Assembly (NCBI GenBank): GCA_964412555.1 | Contig: CAYPPG010000032.1 | Location: forward strand, 1 to 64,000 | Reading direction: 5' to 3' | From: CAYPPG01 sp964412555 | GTDB taxonomy: Bacteria > Hinthialibacterota > Hinthialibacteria > Hinthialibacterales > Hinthialibacteraceae | Length of the DNA: 64,000 nucleotides | Shown here: positions 44,572 through 54,054 of the stretch, piece after piece | Layout of the letters: every line of letters starts with the position of its first letter | Numbering within the stretch: the stretch's first letter is position 1 | Notes under the pieces: generated by a model | The model's database searches: none | Seen by the model: the letters and a program-made list of their open reading frames with translations, nothing else | What the model was told of the DNA's origin: nothing | Position numbers and translations under genes: made by a program

Positions 44572-44936
44572 GACAATGAACCTCTCAGTTTCTCTTTTGC
44601 ACATCTCTTGAATTCATCAACCATTTGCTTGAGTATCTTTTTTTCATCAAAAGACAAATCATCCTTCACATTTTTCCCATAAATACGAATTAGTAAAGTC
44701 CATTCAACATCCTTAACATCTAGATAAATAATACGAGCACCACCGCGTTTTCCTTTTTTATATGCCGATACTGAAATACGCACTTTTCGTAATCCACCTG
44801 TTCCAGGGATTACTTTACCTATTTTCGGATTCTGCAAAAATTGTTTCTGAAAATCCATATATTCATCGTGGGTTAAATATTTTGAAACCTCTTTTGTGAA
44901 TGTTTTTGTTTCGATAAATAATCTCTTCACAAACAT
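44568..44936 (-). CDS. RelE/HigB2-like mRNA-interferase toxin
   Basis: The 122-residue protein is of the RelE/ParE superfamily, close to HigB2 (COG4737): FTKEVSKYLTHDEYMDFQK, IPGTGGLRKVRIS and GGARIIYL. Such toxins cut mRNA on the ribosome. The toxin precedes the antitoxin, as in higBA and unlike relBE. The pair lies between the redoxin-like gene and the ThyX-like gene. Confidence 0.83.
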   Translation of the reverse strand: MFVKRLFIETKTFTKEVSKYLTHDEYMDFQKQFLQNPKIGKVIPGTGGLRKVRISVSAYKKGKRGGARIIYLDVKDVEWTLLIRIYGKNVKDDLSFDEKKILKQMVDEFKRCAKEKLRGSLS

Positions 44937-44960
44937 ACACCATATTGCATCTATTTACTA

Positions 44961-46619
44961 TCACGCCAACTTCGACCTTTTATATTCCGACCGAATCTCC
45001 GACTGCATCCGCCCCAACCGGTACGTGTTCCAATCAATGAACTTCGCACACTCACCCAACGTTGGATGCACACGCTGGATGTGCCGCCAGATGTCTTGTG
45101 CGATGGAGCGATAGGCGGGATGGCCTTGGGGGGTAGAGCGGAGTTCACAAAGGTGAACGGCTTCGCGGAGGTTCATTTTCATGTACCAGCGGACTTTGAA
45201 AGCGAAGGGGACGACGTATTGGGATTCGGCGGGAAGGTCTTTGTTGATCTGTTCGTAGAGATCGTGGGCTTTGTTCATGACGGTTTCATATTCATTTTTG
45301 TATCCGATTTCCTCGATTTCGGGCGGGGTTTCAAAGCCGTGGACGGTAGTGAAATCCTGCCGTTCTTGTGTGAGAATCCTGTGGCGCTGCAGGTCGCGGT
45401 AGACACCGAAATTGGCGAGGATGTCAAAAGTGTAATATGTTGATTCGAGTGCACGCCCCGGCTTCTGGCGGCGGTGCTCGCGACGGCGGATATATTCACG
45501 GATGATCTCAGCACGTTTTTCGGAATCGAGAGTTTTGACAAATTGCCGGATTTGCTCAAGCGGTATTCGTTCGAATGGATAGAGAATTGCAGCAAGAACT
45601 TGTTCTTCTCCGTCGGGATCGTAATCGATAAGCGTAACGGTTTCCGAAGGATTCGGTAAAGTGTCTTGTAAAAAAGACGAAGCGAATGCTTGAATGGCTT
45701 GATTTGTTTCGGTGATGTACTCACTTTTTTGTGCCCGTTTGACAAAAGAAGGAATCAGTTGATTCAACTCGCTGTGCATCGCTTCGGCTACTTGATGTCC
45801 TTCTTGTAATTCTTGCGAATAGAGTTTCGTTAATAAATATTCCAAAGATTGTCCCACACCAAAAATGCCAAGGTTCGTCAAGGTGGCGGCGGGTAAATAA
45901 CCGCGCAGCACATCACAGGCATGGGCGCGGACAGTCGAGCGATACGCGCGCTGTGCCCAGCGGCTGAGTTCATCATCGTCTTTCATCTCTTGGTACGCGA
46001 TATCTTCGCCGGTTTGCGGATGGCGAAAGTCGAGAGTGTGAATGGGGAGCGCTTTCTCAATAAATTCAAGCATTGGCTCCATCTGGCGGGAATAGGTTTC
46101 GAACAACTCGTTCATCATACTCAAATAGGCATCCCGGTGGGAAGAATTCATTATCTTTGGTTCTTTATAGAAATAATATTCTCCCTCGCTGTTTTTTTTG
46201 TCGAAGCGAACATAGCGGGTTGATTTTTCCAAAAAGGCGATGCCGATGCGGCTGTTTTCCAGCACTTTCGCCATGACATTGGAAACGCCTTCACAGGCGA
46301 TGTGCGCCCCACCGAGTTGTGCCACCGAATCGTCACCGTACCCCACTAAAACACGATCATAAAACTCACGCGCTTTCTGAATCGCTTTGCTCTCCTCCTC
46401 CAAACTGTGTTCACCGCCGGGAGGACGCAAGAAAGGATCGGTCGTGCCCAAAAATTCGTCTAAAAAAACACGCCGTAAAGATTTCGACGTTCGGCTATAA
46501 CGTGAAAACAACGCACCGGCGATTTCTTGTGGAAGTATCAGCCCGAAGACGCATGAATCGACATTGGTAAAATAAGGGGTAAGTTTTTCAATCTCCGATG
46601 TGGAAAATTGCTCTTTCAT
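44961..46619 (-). CDS. Tandem ThyX-like protein (FAD-dependent thymidylate synthase family)
   Basis: The 552-residue protein has two ThyX-fold halves. The second half contains LQRHRILTQERQDF in the place of the RHRxxSxxxxS motif and LCELRSTPQGHPAYRSIAQ in the C-terminus. The first half has LGTTDPFLRPPGG and IACEGVSNVMAKVLEN, which correspond to weaker ThyX motifs. The Ser residues of the active motif are changed to T/Q/R, so thymidylate synthesis is doubtful. It is a single gene with an ATG start 46619. Confidence 0.75.
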   Translation of the reverse strand: MKEQFSTSEIEKLTPYFTNVDSCVFGLILPQEIAGALFSRYSRTSKSLRRVFLDEFLGTTDPFLRPPGGEHSLEEESKAIQKAREFYDRVLVGYGDDSVAQLGGAHIACEGVSNVMAKVLENSRIGIAFLEKSTRYVRFDKKNSEGEYYFYKEPKIMNSSHRDAYLSMMNELFETYSRQMEPMLEFIEKALPIHTLDFRHPQTGEDIAYQEMKDDDELSRWAQRAYRSTVRAHACDVLRGYLPAATLTNLGIFGVGQSLEYLLTKLYSQELQEGHQVAEAMHSELNQLIPSFVKRAQKSEYITETNQAIQAFASSFLQDTLPNPSETVTLIDYDPDGEEQVLAAILYPFERIPLEQIRQFVKTLDSEKRAEIIREYIRRREHRRQKPGRALESTYYTFDILANFGVYRDLQRHRILTQERQDFTTVHGFETPPEIEEIGYKNEYETVMNKAHDLYEQINKDLPAESQYVVPFAFKVRWYMKMNLREAVHLCELRSTPQGHPAYRSIAQDIWRHIQRVHPTLGECAKFIDWNTYRLGRMQSEIRSEYKRSKLA

Positions 46620-46643
46620 ATGCCCTATGTCCTTGTTGCCATA

Positions 46644-48116
46644 TTATGAATACATGAAATAGGCGGTGGCAGTACAATTCGAATCGGCCGTAATGCGAAC
46701 CCATTCGGCTGTGAATCCATCCGGGAATGTATGGAATTCATACCCGTTGGCCGGAACTTCGATTTCACGATAGGGAACCCATGTTTGGTTACCGAGAAAG
46801 TCGATTTCGATAGTAAAGCGAACCGGTTGATTGGCCGTGTGTTTCAGATGCAAAACTTTTTTGTCGAAGCCGTTCATCAAAAACGGATCGGAGGAAATGC
46901 CGGCCTGAACGTTTGCATCCCGCCAAACGCCGCCATAGCCTTTGGGTTTGCCAAAGTTCCAGAGGTCATCCGTTTTCCCGAACCAGAGGCCGACTTGCGG
47001 TTGGCCGGCGAGTAGATTGCGGTCCGATTTACCGAACCACATCGGAGTGGATTGATTGCCTCCAAGAACAAGCATCCCGCGCCAGGAACAGAAATCCGGG
47101 ATCACGCGCAGATGGGTGGATATGGGACGAAGTCCCCAGATTTTCCCTTCGAAAGCATGGTAGGGCACTTCATAGAACAAGCCGTGACAGTCCATCAATC
47201 CCCGTTCGGTTTCGACTTCGCGTATTCGCATCCATTCAGTGCAGCTGGTATTTTCATAGGTGTGACTCGCTTTGGGAAGACGGTATGTCGACCATTTACC
47301 TCGGCATAAAACTTTCAGAATCGCCGAGCAATTATCCCAACCAATCGCGAACAGCGCATTCCCAAAGGACTTTGAACACCAGACTTCGGTAAAGGCTTTC
47401 TTCTCGACGATTTTCCATTCTTTTCCATCCCATTCGCCTAAACGACCAGCCTGCCAGCTTTCATTATAATCCCGTTCATCATAGGTATTGTTGGCGACGA
47501 CTACACGGCCATGGGCGGTAAAAGCGCTTTTGAAATGAGGCTTCGCTTTGTCAGGAACATCCAGCTCGTCAAGTAATTGGAAAAGGAATTTGACTTCGAG
47601 AGTATGGACATCCACTTCGAACATTTCCCCTTCCATCGCGAGGAAATAGACTTTGTTATCCGGATCGGTGAGGTGTTCCATCGTCGCACAGAGGCGGTGA
47701 TTTTCGAATTCTGGGATTGTACGCACATTCCCTTCGGTGTCGATTAAATGAGGTCCTATGATCAATTGGTTGCTTTGTGTGTGTACCATGCGGTTGGCAT
47801 AAGTGCCAACCACGCTTTCCGGCCGTTTGGTTATTTGCAGATTTTCGTCGATTTGGAAAAGACCTGTGCCGGAACCGGTTCCTTTCATATGCGCAACGTA
47901 GGTAATCACCCATAAACGGTTCGCCCAGGGAACCAGCGCACCAGTGCCGCTTTCAGTACGGGGTGTGTGATCGGCAATCATGGCGAGATGGGGGAAAACA
48001 CCGCTTACATGGACTGGAGTCGAATCCGTTTCCGATTCAGCCAACGAGTTCCAAACGCCTCCCCAAAATAAAAACGCACATATCAAACAAGTGATTACAA
48101 CTTTTGAAATATTCAT
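46644..48116 (-). CDS. Secreted beta-propeller-like protein near a sulfatase
   Basis: The protein is about 490 residues with a signal peptide (MNISKVVITCLICAFLFW). It has repeated Trp/Gly-rich blade-like segments: PWANRLWVITYVAHMKGTGS, LGEWDGKEWKIVEKK, FCSWRGMLVLGGNQ and LWFGKTDDLWNFGKPKGYGG. A C-terminal beta-sandwich follows. Homologue-like proteins occur in Planctomycetes, but the function is unknown. I chose ATG 48116, with GAGAGGAG four bases upstream. The gene follows the HEAT-containing sulfatase, possibly as a unit. Confidence 0.65.
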   Translation of the reverse strand: MNISKVVITCLICAFLFWGGVWNSLAESETDSTPVHVSGVFPHLAMIADHTPRTESGTGALVPWANRLWVITYVAHMKGTGSGTGLFQIDENLQITKRPESVVGTYANRMVHTQSNQLIIGPHLIDTEGNVRTIPEFENHRLCATMEHLTDPDNKVYFLAMEGEMFEVDVHTLEVKFLFQLLDELDVPDKAKPHFKSAFTAHGRVVVANNTYDERDYNESWQAGRLGEWDGKEWKIVEKKAFTEVWCSKSFGNALFAIGWDNCSAILKVLCRGKWSTYRLPKASHTYENTSCTEWMRIREVETERGLMDCHGLFYEVPYHAFEGKIWGLRPISTHLRVIPDFCSWRGMLVLGGNQSTPMWFGKSDRNLLAGQPQVGLWFGKTDDLWNFGKPKGYGGVWRDANVQAGISSDPFLMNGFDKKVLHLKHTANQPVRFTIEIDFLGNQTWVPYREIEVPANGYEFHTFPDGFTAEWVRITADSNCTATAYFMYS

Positions 48117-48267
48117 CATGCTCCTCTCAATCATATCATTGGTGAAACAACGATGTTATTCACATTCCTGAGGATACGCTAGCCGCACAATCCCAGGAAA
48201 CGCTCGAACTTGGACCTTGAGTTGTATTAGTGGCCACAAAATTTCGCAACCATACTATCACGAATAT

Positions 48268-50151
48268 TTATTGTTCCAACATAAATAAAATCGCCTCCCG
48301 CATATACCAACCATGATCCTGCATCCCTTCTACTGTTTTCAAAGCTTTCTTCATAGTCGGAACAGCGGGACGGGCTTTTTCGCCGATAGCGACTAGAACT
48401 TGTGTGGCATGGAGTTGTACTTTAACATCCTTATTTAAAATTCCCTCTTCGAGAACTTGTAACGCTTCATCCTCATGATCGAGATTACAGAGTGCTTCGG
48501 CAGCTGCGAAGCGGACAGTGGAGAATGGATCATTCAATAAATTTTGCAATTCTTCTTCTGCAGATTTCGCTTGTCCGCCTACTGCGGCCAGGCCAACAGC
48601 GGCCCAATAGCGGGCTGCCGCATTCGAATCGTCCAACGCTTCGGTAAATTCGGGAACATACTGTGATCCACGCCCAACTTTATCCGCCACGCGAAGAATC
48701 CGGTCCAATGAATAGAGTTCTTTGTTTTGCCCCAGAAAATACGGCGGTTTTCCCTCTGCGAGTTCGAGCATCATGGTTTCGGGAAGCAAGGAAAGATCGC
48801 GCATTTCACGCATCCAATCAAAGAGTGCTCTGCGCATGGTTTGAAGTATTTTCTTGTGATCCGAGGAATCGGCCAGGTTGTTCATTTCATAGGGATCATT
48901 CTGCAAGTCATACAATTCTTCCGCCGGTTTGGAAGGTTGCATGAGCCATGCTTCATCGCCGGTTAGCTGCCCCTCGGCATCCAAACGGCGGATTTCCTGG
49001 CGAATGGGAGTCAGTTCGGAAAAGAAACTCCGCTGCATCCGTGGACGATGAGGGAAAAAGTTGCGGATGTACTGATAACGGTGATTGACAATCGTTCGGC
49101 TGAATTCCAGCACTTCATCGACCCGGTCACGGATCGCAACAACATACTCATGCTCCTTCTCCGAATTTTTACCAAGAAATGGCAATCCTTGCATAGTTTC
49201 AGGGATTTCCACACTGGCCAGATTGAGGACAGTGGGGGCCAAATCGGCGAAATTGACCAAGCGCTTTTCCACTGAACCTGGCTTTCCAGGAGCCAAATGC
49301 TGATACTTTTTGGGAAATCGAACAAGTAACGGGACTCGAATACCGGTATCATGCAGCCAGCGTTTGCTGCGGGGAAGACCGTCGCCATGATCACCATAGA
49401 AAAAGACAATTGTGTCGTCGTCCAAACCATCTTCCTTCAATTGATCCAAAATCTGCTGGAATTCCTTGTCCATGATCGTAACCTGGGTATAAAAAGCGGC
49501 CATGTTGGTCCGCACGACCGGAGTATCGGGATAATAGGGCGGAAGGGGAATCTTTTCGGGATCATAGCGTTCTTCCGGCTTCAAGGTTTTATTCACTTTT
49601 TCCAATTCTTCTTTATCATATCGGGTTCGGCTTTGATGGGTGGTCATGAAATTGAACACACTGAAAAACGGTTTCCCATCGGGACGCTTGCGCCAGTGGG
49701 CAGTATCACTGGATTCATCCCAAGCGTTTTTCGGTGTCACAAAGTTATAATCTTCCTTTACATTGTTGCTGCAATAGTACCCGGCTTCACGCAGATATTC
49801 GGTAAAGCAATTAATTTGATCCGGAATAGGGACAAAACCCCGCAAATGCTGGGTCCCAAGCGTGCTTGCATAAATCCCAGTAATAATGCTCGAACGCGCC
49901 GGTGTGCATAACGGAGCGGTGGCATATGCATGCTCATAACGAATCCCTTCCGAGGCGAAACGATCCAGATTGGGAGTATGGGCGATGAGATCTCCATAGC
50001 AGCCCAAATGCGGACTCATGTCTTCGCAGGTAATCCAAAGAATGTTAGGACGGTCTGCAGCTTGAGTGAAATTCTGATTCAACAAGGCCGAAGCGGCGGT
50101 CAAGGAAGCGGTGGTTTTTAAGAAAGTACGGCGAGTTTGTGAATGTTGCAT
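48268..50151 (-). CDS. Sulfatase with twin-arginine leader and C-terminal HEAT repeats
   Basis: The type I sulfatase domain (about 30-470) has C82-TPARSS, the FGly motif, and the metal ligands in WITCEDMSPHLG. The leader TRRTFLKTTASLTAAS is a Tat signal. Residues about 500-627 form HEAT-like helical repeats: AAARYWAAVGLAAVGG, VRFAAAEALCNL, VQLHATQVLVAIG. This tail may bind a partner or a substrate. Start at ATG 50151 is supported by GAGG six bases upstream. Confidence 0.9.
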   Translation of the reverse strand: MQHSQTRRTFLKTTASLTAASALLNQNFTQAADRPNILWITCEDMSPHLGCYGDLIAHTPNLDRFASEGIRYEHAYATAPLCTPARSSIITGIYASTLGTQHLRGFVPIPDQINCFTEYLREAGYYCSNNVKEDYNFVTPKNAWDESSDTAHWRKRPDGKPFFSVFNFMTTHQSRTRYDKEELEKVNKTLKPEERYDPEKIPLPPYYPDTPVVRTNMAAFYTQVTIMDKEFQQILDQLKEDGLDDDTIVFFYGDHGDGLPRSKRWLHDTGIRVPLLVRFPKKYQHLAPGKPGSVEKRLVNFADLAPTVLNLASVEIPETMQGLPFLGKNSEKEHEYVVAIRDRVDEVLEFSRTIVNHRYQYIRNFFPHRPRMQRSFFSELTPIRQEIRRLDAEGQLTGDEAWLMQPSKPAEELYDLQNDPYEMNNLADSSDHKKILQTMRRALFDWMREMRDLSLLPETMMLELAEGKPPYFLGQNKELYSLDRILRVADKVGRGSQYVPEFTEALDDSNAAARYWAAVGLAAVGGQAKSAEEELQNLLNDPFSTVRFAAAEALCNLDHEDEALQVLEEGILNKDVKVQLHATQVLVAIGEKARPAVPTMKKALKTVEGMQDHGWYMREAILFMLEQ

Positions 50152-50220
50152 GGTTTTCCTCATATTTTCTAAATATATTATAACTTATAAATCATCATAA
50201 AAATTTTATTTAATTTTTAA

Positions 50221-51096
50221 TCAATTCAATTGATCTAATTGAATAAGATGATTAAAAATCATTATTGGTTTAATGTAGATGGTTGGAAGTACCAATGCTG
50301 AAACAAATACACTGCTCCATACCGTCAGGGAAAATCGCGAATTTGACAATGGATTAAGTAATTCATTCGGATATTTCTTTAAAATCTTGAGTATACTCAC
50401 CTGATCAGGTGGAAATTTATGCGGGTAATCGAATTCAAACATTTGGGGTTGCACAGCTACCATTATTCCTATTAATTCTCCTGTATCTAAATCGTAAACT
50501 GGTCCTCCCGAATCTCCTTCCAAGATATTCCCGTCAATAAAAAAATGAATTCCATCAGGATGCGTAGCAGATATGTTTCCTTTTTTTACAATTGGTCTAG
50601 GTGTGTCTTGAATAATTTTCCACCCAATAAAACCAACATCTCGGCCTATATAAAGAACATCTGTTGCTTTTTGTGAAATTTTGGCAGGAAAAGATCTACC
50701 AGAGATTTGCTCGAGTTTCAATAAGCATACATCATACTGAAGAGATGCAGTAACACTGCCAATGATCGCTTTTTCATTGTTGGGTCCAAAAATAGCAGTT
50801 GATTTTATCGTTTGAGGTGAAACATCGATTACATGTTTTGCGGTCACCAACCATCCATCCTCATGAACGATAACACCTGATCCGATTCGTCTTTCACCAT
50901 TATTCGTTTCAATACCGATAAAACGTGTGGATAAAAAGACCTCTTGAATTGAATTATCGATTTCATATCGTACCCATAATTCCGCATTTTCAGCGTTACT
51001 TCCATTGACAAGAATTGTTAGCATAAGAAAATAGAAGAAAGAATATATCAAAAGGTGATTTGAAATGAAATCAAAACTTTTTGTTTTCATTGCCAT
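50221..51096 (-). CDS. Trypsin-like serine protease with two membrane segments
   Basis: The protein has the S1 catalytic triad H88 (VTAKHVID), D122 (QYDVCLLKLE) and S196 (EGDSGGPV). An N-terminal hydrophobic segment (about 13-33) serves as signal or anchor and a second lies near the C-terminus (about 254-279). No PDZ domain is present, so it is a minimal HtrA-like or S1C relative. Its start overlaps the divergent 92-aa gene by 32 bp. AAAGG before ATG 51096 supports the start. Confidence 0.82.
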   Translation of the reverse strand: MAMKTKSFDFISNHLLIYSFFYFLMLTILVNGSNAENAELWVRYEIDNSIQEVFLSTRFIGIETNNGERRIGSGVIVHEDGWLVTAKHVIDVSPQTIKSTAIFGPNNEKAIIGSVTASLQYDVCLLKLEQISGRSFPAKISQKATDVLYIGRDVGFIGWKIIQDTPRPIVKKGNISATHPDGIHFFIDGNILEGDSGGPVYDLDTGELIGIMVAVQPQMFEFDYPHKFPPDQVSILKILKKYPNELLNPLSNSRFSLTVWSSVFVSALVLPTIYIKPIMIFNHLIQLDQLN

Positions 51097-51343
51097 GATG
51101 CCTTTCTGCTTTGGTCACTGCGTCACAAGCGATAAACTTATTTCAAATACTGAAATCCCTAATGTAACTCCATCGGATTATTATGTAATCGACCTTCCTA
51201 AAATAATCGATTATAACCAAAATACAGGTGACGTTACATTGGCAAATGAAACAAATTATAACATAAATCACGAAATAAAACAATATGTGGAGGAGTATAA
51301 TACCCGTCATCCGATAGCGATAAAAGTAAAGACGTTAGAATAA
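51065..51343 (+). CDS. 92-aa secreted protein overlapping a divergent protease gene
   Basis: The protein has an N-terminal signal peptide (MKSKLFVFIAMMPFCFGHC, with a Cys that may be a lipobox) and 70 polar residues rich in Asn and Ile. I do not recognise a family. The ATG at 51065 has AAGGTGA 7 bases upstream. It shares 32 bp with the 5' end of the protease gene on the other strand, so translation of both gene starts depends on the same DNA. Confidence 0.55.
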   Translation: MKSKLFVFIAMMPFCFGHCVTSDKLISNTEIPNVTPSDYYVIDLPKIIDYNQNTGDVTLANETNYNINHEIKQYVEEYNTRHPIAIKVKTLE

Positions 51344-51564
51344 TACCATAATCCATCCCTTTTACAAATTCGTTCTTGGTGATCTTGGGAATGCAGTATT
51401 ATCTATAAAACGAATTCACTCTCCATTTAAAATTTGAGCCACACCTATTAATTTCTCATGTTTTTTAGTAAAATAACAATATCTGAATCGAACATTCTTT
51501 TCACATTCGATTAAAATGTTGCATAAAGTGAGTGGAACGAAAAAATGAAAATGCAGGGGTTGTA

Positions 51565-51622
51565 TGATGCGGACAGGGATGCCCGCGCTCCGGCTTATCT
51601 TGATGCAGACAGAGATGCCGAG
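51565..51622. repeat. Hairpin repeats just upstream of the first TonB receptor gene
   Basis: Two units (51565-51600 and 51601-51622) carry the stem GCGGACA-GGGA-TGCCCGC and a degenerate copy of the same form. They sit 15 to 70 bp before the receptor ATG and end in GAGGG, which may serve as its distant ribosome binding site. Confidence 0.75.
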
Positions 51623-51636
51623 GGTTCGACTCTTTT

Positions 51637-53679
51637 ATGATGCAGGATAAAAAAGGATTATTTCTTGTTCTTTTGTTTCTTTTTGCACTCACCGGAACGT
51701 GTCATGCGGAAACCGGTGAAGCCGCAGAAAAACAGAAACTTACGTTGGAATTGACAGATATGAGCCTTGAAGAATTGATGAACATCAAGGTCACATCCGT
51801 CTCCAAACGTCCGGAGAAACTCTCCCATGCGGAAGCGGCGGTATTTGTGATTACGCAAGAGGACATCCGCCGTACCGGTGTGACGAGTATCCCCGAAGCC
51901 TTACGCATGGTTCCCGGGGTGGAAGTGGCAAGAATCGATGCCAATAAGTGGGCGATATCGGCACGCGGTTTTACAAGGATGTTCGCCGACAAACTCTTGG
52001 TCTTGATAGACGGCCGTACAGTTTACACTCCGTTGTTCTCAGGCGTGTATTGGGATGTCCAAGACACATTGATTGAAGATGTGGAAAGAATCGAAGTGAT
52101 TCGGGGTCCGGGCGCCTCATTATGGGGAGCGAATGCAGTCAATGGTGTGATCAATATCATCACCAAACATGCAAAAGACACACAAGGCGGACTCTTGTCC
52201 ATGACGACCGGTACGGAAGAGAACGCGGTGGGTGGAGTACGGTATGGCGGAAAAATCAATGAGGAAACCTATTATCGTTTCTACACCAAATACCTAAACC
52301 ATGATGATTTTGTCAATTCAGCCGATCAGGATATGAATAATGATTGGGAAGTCTTTCGCAGTGGATTCAGGGTCGATTCCGGTCTCTCGGATACAGATTC
52401 GCTTACAGTTCAAGGAGACATTTATGGAGGCGGAATCGGATCGACTTATCAAACACCGATTTTGCAAGAACCTTATGCTGTAGACCTCGATTTTAACGAT
52501 GCCATTGCCGGCGCCAATCTCCTTTCACGATGGAATCGTTTTTTTTCCGATTCGTCCGATATCTCGTTGCAAATGTATTATGACTGGACGAAACGGGAAA
52601 TCAATGTCGGAGGTGAAGAACGGGATACATTCGATTTGGATTTTCAACATCACATTCGATTGAATTCTAGGAATGATTTTCTATGGGGTTTAGGGTATCG
52701 GTATACAGCAGATTCATTCGATGAATCCACGACCGCCGCTCTTGAGCCATCAAGCCGAAGCGATCATCTGTTCAGTTTATTTATTCAGGATGAAATGGAG
52801 TTGATCGAAGAACTGCTGAAATTGACAGTCGGTTCGAAATTCGAACATAATGACTACACCGGATTCGAGTATCAACCGACTGCCCGTCTGTTGTGGACAC
52901 CGCATCCCCGCCATGCCGTATAGACGGCGATATCCCGCGCGGTACGCACCCCTTCGCGTGCAGATCATGATATTCGTTTGTACCCGCTTATTTATCCTCC
53001 CTCCAATTCCATTATTCCACTTCCTTATCCGATTGTCCCTCATGCCCTTGGTTCCGATGATTATGTGTCAGAAGAATTATTGGCGTATGAACTGGGATAC
53101 CGAATGCAGGCAACGGATTGGTTTTCCATCGATCTTGCCGCATTTTATAATGTTTATGACCATTTACGTACCATCGAACTGGGAACCCTTCAATTCATAG
53201 AATCTCCTCCCCCACCTCATATTTTTATTCCTACCACGATGGACAATAAGATGGATGGTGAGAGCTATGGGCTTGAAATAGCTGCTAATCTGCAACCAGC
53301 AGATTGGTGGAATCTTCAAGCGGCTTGTACATTTCTTCAGATGCATTTTCATCTGGATGGGGATAGTACGGATTTGCTACTTGAACAGTTAGAAGATGAT
53401 ATCCACTATCAAATCAACTTACGATCTGAAATGAATCTTACAGACACGATCGAGTTGGATTGCCAGATTCGCTCCGTTGGCAGAAAATCATCCATCCCGA
53501 GTTATTCAGCTGTCGATGCCCGTTTGGGATGGCATCCCACAAAATCGTTTGAATTGTCAGTTGGTGCTCAGAATCTCCTGGATGACCGGCATAAGGAATC
53601 GGCAAATCCAATATCGGTAGGTTATGTCGCAGCGGAAGTGGAACGGAATGTGTATGTGAAAGCGGTTTGGCGGTTTTGA
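51637..53679 (+). pseudogene. TonB-dependent receptor with an in-frame amber codon
   Basis: This is a receptor of 680 codons interrupted by TAG at 52921-52923 (codon 429). The upstream part has a signal peptide, the plug (MSLEELMNIKVTSVSKRPEK, RGPGASLWGANAVNGVINII) and the first half of the barrel. The frame continues after the TAG without a shift and ends in a terminal aromatic VWRF-like motif. The intact paralogue at 54055 has W at this position (HSFWASVSRAVRTPS versus HAV-stop-TAISRAVRTPS), so a TGG to TAG change is the simplest account. It is a recent pseudogene, a readthrough gene or a sequence error. Confidence 0.83.
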
Positions 53680-53703
53680 TCATTTTCAAGGTTTTAGCCG
53701 GGT

Positions 53704-53775
53704 ACCACGGGCAAGACGCCAGATCTGCCCGTGCTTAGGAGCACATACCCGTAGGGGCGATTCGCGAATCGCCCC
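53704..53775. repeat. Two hairpin repeats of different families between the TonB receptor genes
   Basis: The first (53704-53736) is a copy of the 32-bp trpS repeat with CACGGGCA/TGCCCGTG arms. The second (53751-53775) begins GTAG followed by a perfect 22-bp palindrome at 53754-53775 (GGGGCGATTCG/CGAATCGCCCC). GTAG plus a palindrome is the layout of REP sequences mobilised by RAYT-type TnpA proteins. No RAYT gene is in the window. Confidence 0.78.
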
Positions 53776-54054
53776 TTCATTTGCAAGTACTGCTAACGCT
53801 TTTCCTTGATACTTGCTATTCTTCTCGCCTTCTTCCTTTCTTTGCTATTACCATTTGTACATACTGAGACTCTTTATCTCTATCATTTTGACCGGTATAA
53901 TTATCAACTTTATAAAAGAGTTTTACTTTTAGCATGGTATGTTGATAAATTTAGTCGTATTTTAGCCCTTCAGGGAAGATAAACCAGTATCTTGCTTTTT
54001 GGCTTATCTCTTGCTAAGGAGATACTCAAATCAGTATACGAGTCAATAATTGAA

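Noticed and set aside
49351..49911. A 186-codon plus-strand open frame
   Set aside because: It lies entirely antisense to the HEAT-type sulfatase gene and matches no family.
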